A stretch of DNA of 64,000 nt from Acidobacteriota bacterium (GTDB taxonomy: Bacteria; Acidobacteriota; Vicinamibacteria; Vicinamibacterales; SCN-69-37), in the NCBI GenBank assembly GCA_020853395.1, contig JADYYY010000011.1, positions 1 through 64,000 on the forward strand, written 5' to 3'. Both the position numbers and the translations under genes were made by a program. The notes beneath the pieces were generated by a model. The model did not search any database, was not told the DNA's origin, and saw only the letters and a list, made by a program, of their open reading frames with translations. Shown piece after piece: positions 16,396 to 23,663 of this stretch. Within the stretch, counting starts at the first letter, position 1. Each line of letters starts with the position of its first letter.

Positions 16396-19035
16396 TTACT
16401 CACCCCGGAGCAAGCGCGCGGGCTGGACTCGAATCGCGCGGGCGATGGGCGTGGCCGACGCCACCAGACAGGCGATGGCCACGATGAGGCTCACGAGCAC
16501 GAATGTGGCCACGTCGAACGCCTCGATGCCGAAGAGCTGTCCTCGAAGCAACCGAGCGGCACCGTACCCCAAAGCACATCCGATCGAAATCGCGAGAAGA
16601 GCATTCACGGCAGCCTCCCGACTGAGCATCCTGAGAATCGCCGTTGTGGAGGCACCGAGCGCCATGCGGACGGCAAGCTCGCGCGCTCGCAGCGAGACGG
16701 CGTACGCGAGCGCGCCGTAGAGGCCAATCGCAGCCACGACAACGGCCACCATCGCGAATACCGTCACCACCCAGGAGTAGAGCCGAGGGCGTGCCACCGA
16801 CTCCTGGAGCTGCTCGGCCATCGTCGTGACCTGATAGATCGCCAGTTCGGGATCCACCTCCCGGACGAGTGCTCGGAGTGCCGGAGCAAACGCTGCCGGG
16901 ATCACGTCCGCCCGAATCACGACATCGAAGCGATTGAAGAAGGCGACCTGATCCCGCTGCCACATCGAGGCGTACAAGGTAGGTCGAGCGGCCTGATCGA
17001 GCCCGGTGTAGTGGACGTCCTGGACGACGCCGACGACGGTCCATGAGGGCCGGTCAGGGCCGGGCACGATCGCGGCGCCAATCCACTTCGTGTCCGGCAA
17101 GAACCGGCGTGCGAAGCTTTCGTTCACCACAGCAGCCAGCGGGCGGTTCAGGTCGTCGGCATCGCTGAAGAACCGCCCTTGGAGCAGACGCATTCCGACG
17201 GCGCCGAAGTACCCTGGCGTGACCACCCGGAAGTCGGGCTGAAGCCGTCCACTCACGGCCATTGGCGATTCCGCGGGCGGATCGAGCACGAAGACCGTTC
17301 GCACCTTTTCGAGCGGCAGCGCATTGGTCAGCCCAACGCCGTGCGCCGCTGGCACTTGGGAGAGGCGCTGGACGAGCTCCTGCGCGAGCGCCCTCTGGCG
17401 AGCACTCGGCGTCCCTGGTGGAAAGCTGACCTGCGCGGTCAGGACGCCAGCGGGACGGTATCCCGGATCCACCGCCGTGAGCTCGAGGAAGCTCCGTACG
17501 ACCAGTCCTGACACGATCAGCAATGCGCAGGACAATGCGATCTGTCCGGTCACCAGCGCACGCGTCGTGCCGCGGACACCGGACGAGCTCGATCCCATCG
17601 AGACCGGAGATTCTCGGAGCGGCAATATCAACTCCGTCTCGAGGGGGCGCCACAACGTCACCATCCCGCTGAGCACCGCCAGCACGAGCGTGCTGACGCC
17701 AACGAATGCCAGCACCGCCGGCGTGATGGAGACGTTCTCGACGCGCGGAAAGCCGCTGGGAGCGAGCCAGACCAACAGCCGCAGGATCGCCAGTGCGAGC
17801 GCCAGCCCCAAGGCTCCGCCTGCCGCGCCGATGAGCAGACTGTGGGCGAGCAGGCCGGCCGCAATCCGTGATTTCGCGGCGCCCAGCGCGACGCGCATTG
17901 CCAGTTCACGCCGGCGCCCGAGTCCGCGCACCACGAACAGGTTCAAGATGTTCGCACCGGCCACGATCAGGACGGCGACGCCCGCGACCACGAGCAGGAT
18001 TACACCCTGCCGGACCGGTGCCGTGAGGCTGTCCAACAGCGGAACGAGCTGAACACGGTGAGCGTCTGCCGGCCGCGCACCTGGGCCCGATGGCGCCTGT
18101 CGCTGGTGAAGAAGGTCGGTAACCCGGGCGGATATGGTCGCGGGCGCGATCCCGGGTCCTAAGCGCACCAGCACGGAGTCGTTCCACCGTTTCAACTGGC
18201 TGATATGCCTTGCATGCGACGTCCAGAGCGCCACCTCCGGATCGGGGAAGGTGAACGTTGCCGGCGCGATCCCGACGATGGTGAACGCCACACCGTCGAG
18301 CAGCAGCGATCGGCCGATGGCTCCGTCCTCCGCCGAGAGACGGTCTCGCCAGAGAGCCTCGCTGATGACGACCACGGGGGCGGCGCCGGGCGTGTCCTCC
18401 TCGTTCGAGAAGAATCGGCCTCTGAGTGGCCGAACGCCGAGCATCGGAAACACGCTCGACGACACGGTCGCAGTTCGCAGCCGCACGACATCGCGATTCA
18501 GCCGCAGCGTGCGGAGCGGCGTGCCATACGCGACGACGCCGTCGACCGCGTCCTGGTCCTGCTGTAGCAGCTCATAGGTATCGACGCTCGCAAATCCCGA
18601 CGACGCCGGGGGATCGTTGGCGGCGCGCTCGATCACGGCGAACAGGCGCTCGGACGTGGGGTACGGCAGTGGCCGCAGCAGAACGGCGTGAACGACGCTG
18701 ACGGTCGCCGTCGACGCGCCGATGCCCAGGGCGACGGTCAGGACAACCGTGGTCGTGAATCCACGTTCGCGGCGGACGCAGCGACACGCGTAGCGGACAT
18801 CGCGGATGAGTGCGTCGAACGGCGTGGTCCTGACGTGCTGGACCGCGTCCGCGGTGGAGCTCAGCCCTCCAAGATCCCGGCGCGCTCGACGTTCCGCCTC
18901 TGCCCGAGCGATTCCTAGCGCGAGGTTCGCCTCAACCTGTGCCGCGAGATGGAACTCCAGCTCCTCTCGCGCCTCGGCGTCGATCGTCCGTCGATGCCGG
19001 ACGCCACGCACGTACGCGAGGAGCCGGTTCAGCAT
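16396..19035 (-). CDS. ADOP-family ABC transporter permease (MacB/FtsX type)
   Basis: An 879-residue permease of the acidobacterial duplicated orphan permease family. Residues 1-70 form the charged helical cytoplasmic extension typical of this family (VRHRRTIDAEAREELEFHL). It is followed by a transmembrane helix, a MacB-like periplasmic core domain, three helices of a first FtsX domain (near 330-440), then a second half with another periplasmic domain and a C-terminal FtsX domain (near 760-870). No ATPase is encoded nearby, as is normal for ADOPs. The start lies three bases beyond the stop of a PadR regulator, so the pair is an operon. Export of a peptide or lipid, or signalling, is presumed. 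Base composition is a little less GC-rich than its neighbours. Confidence 0.92.
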   Translation of the reverse strand: MLNRLLAYVRGVRHRRTIDAEAREELEFHLAAQVEANLALGIARAEAERRARRDLGGLSSTADAVQHVRTTPFDALIRDVRYACRCVRRERGFTTTVVLTVALGIGASTATVSVVHAVLLRPLPYPTSERLFAVIERAANDPPASSGFASVDTYELLQQDQDAVDGVVAYGTPLRTLRLNRDVVRLRTATVSSSVFPMLGVRPLRGRFFSNEEDTPGAAPVVVISEALWRDRLSAEDGAIGRSLLLDGVAFTIVGIAPATFTFPDPEVALWTSHARHISQLKRWNDSVLVRLGPGIAPATISARVTDLLHQRQAPSGPGARPADAHRVQLVPLLDSLTAPVRQGVILLVVAGVAVLIVAGANILNLFVVRGLGRRRELAMRVALGAAKSRIAAGLLAHSLLIGAAGGALGLALALAILRLLVWLAPSGFPRVENVSITPAVLAFVGVSTLVLAVLSGMVTLWRPLETELILPLRESPVSMGSSSSGVRGTTRALVTGQIALSCALLIVSGLVVRSFLELTAVDPGYRPAGVLTAQVSFPPGTPSARQRALAQELVQRLSQVPAAHGVGLTNALPLEKVRTVFVLDPPAESPMAVSGRLQPDFRVVTPGYFGAVGMRLLQGRFFSDADDLNRPLAAVVNESFARRFLPDTKWIGAAIVPGPDRPSWTVVGVVQDVHYTGLDQAARPTLYASMWQRDQVAFFNRFDVVIRADVIPAAFAPALRALVREVDPELAIYQVTTMAEQLQESVARPRLYSWVVTVFAMVAVVVAAIGLYGALAYAVSLRARELAVRMALGASTTAILRMLSREAAVNALLAISIGCALGYGAARLLRGQLFGIEAFDVATFVLVSLIVAIACLVASATPIARAIRVQPARLLRGE

Positions 19036-19038
19036 TGG

Positions 19039-19380
19039 CTACTCAGCGGCGAGGATTCGCCGAATGGACAGCGCGAACTGTTCCCAGCTCGTCTTTTCCT
19101 GCTCGAGCCGGCGCCGTCCGGCCGGCGTGAGCCGATAGACTCTCGCGCGGCGGTTGTTCTCCGAGGGCACCATCTCGGACCTCACATCGCCCCGCAGTTC
19201 GAGGCGGTGGAGCGCGGGATAGAGCGAGCCATCGCTCGCCTGGAGGCTCTCCAGCGAGATCTGCTTGATGCGATTCGCGATGCCCCAGCCATGATTCGGG
19301 CCGAGCGCGAGGATCTTCAGGATCAGGAGATCGAGCGTCCCCTGCAACAGGTCGGTCTTGGGCCGCTTCCTCTCAACCAT
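19039..19380 (-). CDS. PadR-family transcriptional regulator
   Basis: The 113-residue protein matches PadR throughout: KTDLLQGTLDLLILKIL at the N-terminus, then the winged helix with GSLYPALHRLE and a C-terminal helix (RRRLEQEKTSWEQF) for dimerisation. It lies immediately upstream of, and co-directional with, the ADOP permease, the standard pairing in Acidobacteriota. It probably represses the two-gene operon in response to a small effector. Length is usual for the short PadR class. Confidence 0.93.
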   Translation of the reverse strand: MVERKRPKTDLLQGTLDLLILKILALGPNHGWGIANRIKQISLESLQASDGSLYPALHRLELRGDVRSEMVPSENNRRARVYRLTPAGRRRLEQEKTSWEQFALSIRRILAAE

Positions 19381-19468
19381 CGAGAGAAGTGTGCGGCCAT
19401 CACCCCTCGGAGGTCAAGGGGGAAGGCGACTCGGCCCATGACCTCACGCCGTGCGCCTCGAGCTCCGC

Positions 19469-19855
19469 CTACCTGACGCTCCGCCGCTCGACCTCGAGGA
19501 ACAGCGGCGCCGCGCCCAGCACGCCGGCGACGCCCCACGTCCACCAGCGCGCGGTGTTGGCGACGATGAACTCGAGGTGCTCGCCAGGTTCGACGGTGAA
19601 GCGGATGTTCTTCCAGAACAGGGTGTTGTGCACGCGAAGGTGGTGCGCGCCCGGCGCGATCTCCGCGGTGATGCCGTCGCCGAAGAGCAGGATCGACACG
19701 TGGCCGTCCAGCCGCGCGTACACCTGCCGCTCCCGCACGTCGTCGGGGTGATTGCGGCTGATCGTGACGAACGACCGGAGGTCGTCCATCGCGTCGGCGT
19801 GCTCGGCCTCGGCGGTTCCGACGGGGCGATGCGCCGTGAGGGATCGCGTGCTCAC
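19469..19855 (-). CDS. Hypothetical protein with C-terminal membrane segment
   Basis: A 128-residue protein of unknown function. Residues 30-100 look beta-rich (VTISRNHPDD, RQVYARLDGHVSILLFGDG, HHLRVHNTLFWKNIRFTVEPGEHLEF), a pattern resembling PEGA-like or small jelly-roll sheets. A hydrophobic stretch near 103-118 (WWTWGVAGVLGAAPLFL) may be a membrane anchor close to the C-terminus. No catalytic motif is visible. It lies between the PadR gene and a divergent methyltransferase-like gene. Internal starts such as the Met at residue 23 are possible. Confidence 0.65.
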   Translation of the reverse strand: MSTRSLTAHRPVGTAEAEHADAMDDLRSFVTISRNHPDDVRERQVYARLDGHVSILLFGDGITAEIAPGAHHLRVHNTLFWKNIRFTVEPGEHLEFIVANTARWWTWGVAGVLGAAPLFLEVERRSVR

Positions 19856-19915
19856 GTCTTCAGTCTATGAAACAGTTCCAGCCGGAACGGCGGTCCTGGT
19901 TCACAATACGCAAAC

Positions 19916-20392
19916 ATGCCGCCACGGCTCCAGGGGCCGCGCATCGCCGTGCCGCCGCCATTCGTGTTCCTGGCGGGCTGGGTCGCCGCGTGGATACTGG
20001 CGCAGCGGTTGCCGTTCGCGATCGACGGTGGTGGGGCGTCGGGCGTCCAGGAGGGGCTCGGCGTGGCGATCGCCGCGGCCGGGCTGGCGCTCGCCGGCTG
20101 GGCGATGGGGACGTTCCTGAGCGCCCGAACGGCCATCGTGCCGATCAAGCCGGCCCGGACGCTCGTCACGCACGGCCCCTTCCGGTTCTCCCGCAATCCG
20201 ATGTACGTTGGCCTGACAGGCGCCTATGTCGGCCTCGCCGTGCTGTTGAACCAGGCGTGGCCGCTCGTCGTGCTCCCCGCGGTCGTCGCGGTGCTCGTCG
20301 TCTTCGTGATCCGCCGTGAGGAGCGCTATCTCGGCTCGGTGTTCGGATTGCAATACGAGGCGTACTGCCGGCGCGTCCGGCGCTGGGTGTGA
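19916..20392 (+). CDS. Isoprenylcysteine carboxyl methyltransferase-like (ICMT/PEMT) membrane protein
   Basis: The 158-residue product has four hydrophobic helices and the ICMT/phospholipid methyltransferase signature near 87-105 (LVTHGPFRFSRNPMYVG), followed by RREERYLGSVFGLQYEAYCRRVRRWV. The (G/R)PxxxxRNPxY and EExxLxxxFGxxYxxY motifs form the S-adenosylmethionine pocket in this superfamily. It probably methylates a small lipophilic substrate at the inner membrane; bacterial substrates are mostly unknown. It is a single gene whose stop lies 41 bases before the SYLF gene start. Confidence 0.87.
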   Translation: MPPRLQGPRIAVPPPFVFLAGWVAAWILAQRLPFAIDGGGASGVQEGLGVAIAAAGLALAGWAMGTFLSARTAIVPIKPARTLVTHGPFRFSRNPMYVGLTGAYVGLAVLLNQAWPLVVLPAVVAVLVVFVIRREERYLGSVFGLQYEAYCRRVRRWV

Positions 20393-20433
20393 ATCGGGGC
20401 GGCCCCAGTCTGGCCGCTGGGAAGGGCAGAGAC

Positions 20434-21102
20434 ATGACCGCACTACGAAGGATCGCGTCAGCCGTCGTGATGGCCGCAGCGGTGGCTGCGCCGGCGTGGG
20501 CGAACGACGAGCGGCTGAAAGACGCCGCGGCCGTCCTCACCGAGATGACGGCGACGAGCGACAAGGGCATTCCGGCCGCGCTGCTCTCGAAAGCGCAGTG
20601 TCTGGTGATCATCCCGAGCGTGAAGAAGGCGGCCCTGGGCTTCGGCGGCCAGTACGGCCGGGGCTACATCGCCTGCCGCAAGGGCGGAGGGTGGAGCGCG
20701 CCGGCGGCCGTTCGCGTCGAGGGCGGCAGCATCGGACTGCAGATCGGCGTCTCTGGCACGGACGTCATCATGGCGGTGATGCGCGATCGCGGGATCGATC
20801 GCCTGCTCTCGAACCAGTTCACCGTCGGCGTGGACTCGGCCGTCGCCGCCGGGCCCGTGGGCCGTCAGGCATCCGCGCAGACCGATGCCACGATCACGGC
20901 GGAGATCCTCGCCTGGTCGCGCGCAAAGGGCGCGTATGCCGGCATCTCGCTGCAGGGCTCCACGCTGCGCGACGACGACGGCGAGAACCGCGAGCTGTAC
21001 GGGAGGGACATCTCCAACAAGGAGATCGTGCAGAGCGACATCGCCGCTCCGCCCGCCGCCGCGCCGCTGATGAAGGCGCTCGGCGCGATCAAGGAGCCGT
21101 AG
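20434..21102 (+). CDS. Exported lipid-binding SYLF (Ysc84-type) domain protein
   Basis: The ATG at 20434 follows GAAGGG and starts a clear signal peptide (RRIASAVVMAAAVAAPAWA-ND), so 222 residues are preferred over the longer frame from 20389. The body shows the SYLF pattern: SKAQCLVIIPSVKKAALGFGG, GRGYIACRKGGGWSAPAA, GLQIGVSGTDVIMAVM and the glycine-rich AGPVGR segment. SYLF domains bind phosphoinositides or other lipids in eukaryotes; bacterial members are exported and of unclear role. It appears monocistronic. A GGGGGC-TTT-GCCCCC hairpin at 21123-21137 lies just downstream and may end the transcript. Confidence 0.88.
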   Translation: MTALRRIASAVVMAAAVAAPAWANDERLKDAAAVLTEMTATSDKGIPAALLSKAQCLVIIPSVKKAALGFGGQYGRGYIACRKGGGWSAPAAVRVEGGSIGLQIGVSGTDVIMAVMRDRGIDRLLSNQFTVGVDSAVAAGPVGRQASAQTDATITAEILAWSRAKGAYAGISLQGSTLRDDDGENRELYGRDISNKEIVQSDIAAPPAAAPLMKALGAIKEP

Positions 21103-21323
21103 GCGAGACTTACGTCGATCCGGGGGGCTTTGCCCCCGCGGATCCCCCTACGCGCTCACTCGCGGGGGCCCATGATCCCCGCGCCGTTCGCGCGGGCTCG
21201 CTTCGCTCGCTCCTTGATCCGATCCCGGGGGCTCCGCTGCCGCGGACGCGCTCACTGCGTCTGCGTTCGCGTGGCGTCAGGAGATGACGCCGCCTTTGTC
21301 ATCGACCTTGTAAGCCGCAAGCC
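21103..21323. other. Non-coding GC-rich, palindrome-rich spacer
   Basis: No gene is seen between the convergent SYLF and FKBP genes. The stretch has a strong hairpin (GGGGGC-TTT-GCCCCC, 21123-21137), repeated runs such as CGCGGG, TTCGCTCGCT and GCGCTCACT, and near its right end a TAAGCCGCAAGCC piece of the dispersed repeat family. No U-tract follows the hairpin. Confidence 0.5.
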
Positions 21324-21782
21324 CTACCTGACCGCAATCAGCTCGACGTCGAAGACGAGCATGCCCTTTGGCGCGTCGGGCGGGGCGGCGGGCGTGTCGT
21401 AGGCGAGCGCGCCGGGAATCCAGAAGCGCCGCTTCTCGCCGACCACCATCAACTGGAGGCCTTCGGTCCAGCCCGGGATGACGCCGGTGACGGGAAACTC
21501 GATCGGCTCGCCGCGCGCGACCGAGCTGTCGAACATCCGGCCGTCGGTCGTCCAGCCGGTGTAGTGCACGCGCACCGTCGAGCGCAGCGACGGGCGGACG
21601 TTGCTCATCCCGACCTGCAGCACCTTCGATGCGAGCCCCGACGGCGTACGGATCGCGTCGGCCGGCGGCGCCGACACGTCCGGCGGGGCCGGGAGCGCGG
21701 CGTCCTCTTCCTTCAGGCGGCATCCGGCGAGCACGGCGACGAGCAGGAGCAGCAGCGGAACGGCACGGCGCATGGTCGTCAT
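21324..21782 (-). CDS. FKBP-type peptidyl-prolyl cis-trans isomerase, lipoprotein
   Basis: A 152-residue protein. It begins with a lipoprotein signal (PLLLLLVAVLAGC, lipobox LAGC, Cys21). From residue 50 it carries an FKBP domain: VRVHYTGWTTDGRMFDSS, then VIPGWTEGLQLM and the conserved GEKRRFWIPGALAY. It should assist proline isomerisation of envelope proteins from a lipid anchor in the periplasm. Adjacent genes are unrelated. Its 5' end is only 17 bases from the divergent hydrolase start, so the promoters overlap. Confidence 0.9.
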   Translation of the reverse strand: MTTMRRAVPLLLLLVAVLAGCRLKEEDAALPAPPDVSAPPADAIRTPSGLASKVLQVGMSNVRPSLRSTVRVHYTGWTTDGRMFDSSVARGEPIEFPVTGVIPGWTEGLQLMVVGEKRRFWIPGALAYDTPAAPPDAPKGMLVFDVELIAVR

Positions 21783-21799
21783 CTCACTACAATGGTGGC

Positions 21800-22627
21800 G
21801 TGCACATCAAGGTCGCGAACCTGCTGGCCCGGTCCGTGCGGTACGTCGAGGCCGGCAGCGGCGCGCCCATCATCCTGCTCCACGCGTTCCCGCTCAACGC
21901 CGAGCAGTGGCTGCCGCAGTTGAGCCGGCTGCCGCCGCGCGTTCGGGCGATCGCGCCGGACCTGCGCGGCTTCCGAGGCACCGAGCCGTTCGTCGGCGGC
22001 GAGAGTCCCGACATCACGATGGACACGTACGCCCGCGACGTGCTCGAGCTGATGAGCCATCTCGACGTGCCGCGGGCGGTCATCGCCGGCTCGTCGATGG
22101 GGGGGTACGTCGCGCTGGCGCTCTGGCGGCGGGCGCCGAACCGGGTCGCCGGCCTCGTGCTCGCGAACACGCGGGCGTCGGCCGACACCGCAGAGGCCCG
22201 CGCCGGCCGCGATCGGCTGATCCAGCTCGTCGAGACCGAGGGCGCGCCCGGTCTCGCCGTCGCGCTCCTGCCGCGGCTGCTCGGCGAGACGACGCGGCGC
22301 GAGCAGCCGGATCTCGGCGACGCCGTCGAGCAGATGATTCGCGCGAACGAGGGGCGCGGCCTGCAGGCCGCGATGCGCGCGATGCGCGATCGGCCGGACT
22401 CCACCGAGCTGCTCGCGTCGATCAGTTGCCCGACGACCATCGTCGCGGGCGCGGAGGACGCGGTCGTGCCGCCGGCAGAGGCCGACGCGATGCGCGGCGC
22501 GATTCAGGGCGCGCGCCTCGTCGTGCTCCCGGCCGCCGGCCATCTGTCGAATCTCGAGGCGCCGGTCGCCTTCAACGACGTGTTGTACTCCTCGATCCGC
22601 AGGCGGGCCACATGGACCTCGAACTGA
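21800..22627 (+). CDS. Alpha/beta-fold hydrolase
   Basis: Chosen start is the GTG at 21800 (VHIKVANLLARSVRYVEAG); the earlier in-frame codons lie inside the FKBP gene. The 275-residue product has the oxyanion-region motif ILLHAFPLNAEQW, the nucleophile elbow AGSSMGGY with Ser99, an acidic residue in AGAEDAVVPP and the histidine in AAGHLSNLEAP. Together these give a complete Ser-Asp-His triad of the esterase/lactonase/3-oxoadipate enol-lactonase-like group. Substrate unknown. It overlaps the next gene (SDR) by 16 bases, so both are likely co-translated and may act on one metabolite. Confidence 0.88.
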   Translation: MHIKVANLLARSVRYVEAGSGAPIILLHAFPLNAEQWLPQLSRLPPRVRAIAPDLRGFRGTEPFVGGESPDITMDTYARDVLELMSHLDVPRAVIAGSSMGGYVALALWRRAPNRVAGLVLANTRASADTAEARAGRDRLIQLVETEGAPGLAVALLPRLLGETTRREQPDLGDAVEQMIRANEGRGLQAAMRAMRDRPDSTELLASISCPTTIVAGAEDAVVPPAEADAMRGAIQGARLVVLPAAGHLSNLEAPVAFNDVLYSSIRRRATWTSN

Positions 22628-23397
22628 CCGACAAAGTCGCCATCGTCACCGGCTCGAGCCGGGGCCTCGGGCTCGCGGCGGCGCGGGCGCTGGCGGCCGA
22701 AGGCGCGCGCGTGACGCTGTGCGCGCGGGGCGCCGCGACGCTCGAGGCGGCCGTTCGCACCGTCCGCTATTCCGGTGGCCCCGGCGCGGGCGACCGGCTG
22801 CTCGGCGTGCCGGCCGACGTGTCGACGGCGGCGGGTGCCGAGCTGGTCGTGTCGCAGACGCTCGAGCGCTTCGGCCGGATCGACATCCTCGTCAACAACG
22901 TCGGCAAGGCTGGCGGCGCCGACATCGTGGCGACGACCGACGAGGAATGGACGGCGGCGTTCGATCAGACGCTGTACCCGGCGATCCGGATGTCGCGGCT
23001 GGTCGTGCCGCACATGCACGCGGCCGGCGGCGGCGCGATCGTCATGATCGCGTCGATCTGGGGACGCGAGTCGGGCGGCCGCCTCACGTACAACGTCGTG
23101 AAGGCCGCCGAGATCAGCCTGGCCAAAGCCATGGCGCTGCAGCTCGCGCCCGACCAGATCCGCGTCAACAGCGTGGCGCCGGGATCGATCGCGTTCGAGG
23201 GCGGCACGTGGTGGAAGCGCCAGCAGGAGGATCCCGCCGGCATGGCCGAGTTCGTCCGGCGCGAGATTCCGTCCGGGCGATTCGGACGCGCCGAGGAGAT
23301 CGGCGATGTCGTCGCGTTCCTCTCGTCGCCGCGGGCGAGCTGGATCACCGGCGCGTGCCTCAACGTCGACGGCGGCCAGAGCCGGTCCAACATCTGA
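22612..23397 (+). CDS. Short-chain dehydrogenase/reductase (SDR)
   Basis: The 261-residue enzyme (MDLELTDKVAIVTG start at 22612) has the classical SDR layout: TGSSRGLG for NAD(P) binding, LVNNVGKAGG, catalytic Tyr160 and Lys164 in YNVVK, and a C-terminal GACLNVDGGQS. Arg and Ala occupy the positions after the third beta-strand (LCARG), which favours NADP. In typical SDRs of this type the substrate is a 3-oxoacyl or hydroxy compound. The upstream hydrolase overlaps it by 16 bases. The gene ends at the edge of an unusual repeat array. Confidence 0.9.
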   Translation: MDLELTDKVAIVTGSSRGLGLAAARALAAEGARVTLCARGAATLEAAVRTVRYSGGPGAGDRLLGVPADVSTAAGAELVVSQTLERFGRIDILVNNVGKAGGADIVATTDEEWTAAFDQTLYPAIRMSRLVVPHMHAAGGGAIVMIASIWGRESGGRLTYNVVKAAEISLAKAMALQLAPDQIRVNSVAPGSIAFEGGTWWKRQQEDPAGMAEFVRREIPSGRFGRAEEIGDVVAFLSSPRASWITGACLNVDGGQSRSNI

Positions 23398-23618
23398 ACA
23401 TCTGAACATCGGGGCATCGCATCGGGATATCGGACATCGGGACAGCGCTACATCGGAACATCGGGCTATCGGGATATCGCATCGGGACATCCGGTCATCG
23501 ACCATCGACCTCGAGTCCTCTCGTTCCGGTGCCACGGTGGTCGTCCGATGGTTCGACATCGCGATCTTTCGGCGTCTCGATGTCGACGCGGGCCGATGTC
23601 CCAATGTCCCGATGTCTT
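23391..23618. repeat. Non-coding array of CATCGGGA-type short repeats with partial inverted symmetry
   Basis: From the SDR stop to about 23513 the sequence is built from variants of an 8-11-mer (ACATCGGG, ATATCGGG, CATCGCATCGGG, AACATCTG), at least twelve copies of CATC within 110 bases. After about 30 ordinary bases the complementary form appears at 23545-23618 (CGACATC, TCGATGTC, CCGATGTCCC, AATGTCCCGATGTC). The two arms could pair into an imperfect long hairpin. The array also runs through the region where an upstream start of the helicase might be assumed. Function unknown. Confidence 0.75.
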
Positions 23619-23663
23619 CGCCTCTTGATCGCCCGCGACCGGCGCTGGTACGATGCGGCCGCC

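Noticed and set aside
12694-17046. A 1450-codon open frame on the plus strand
   Set aside because: It runs antisense to the GT-C-like gene and out of frame with the TonB receptor. The sequence is Arg/Ala/Gly/Pro-rich with no domain, a typical GC-rich shadow frame.
16396-19380. ADOP permease with PadR regulator as a novel system
   Set aside because: Such pairs are common in Acidobacteriota; nothing unusual in this copy beyond slightly lower GC.
23391-23618. Possible CRISPR array
   Set aside because: Units are only 8-11 bases, variable, and lack distinct spacers; no cas genes are near.
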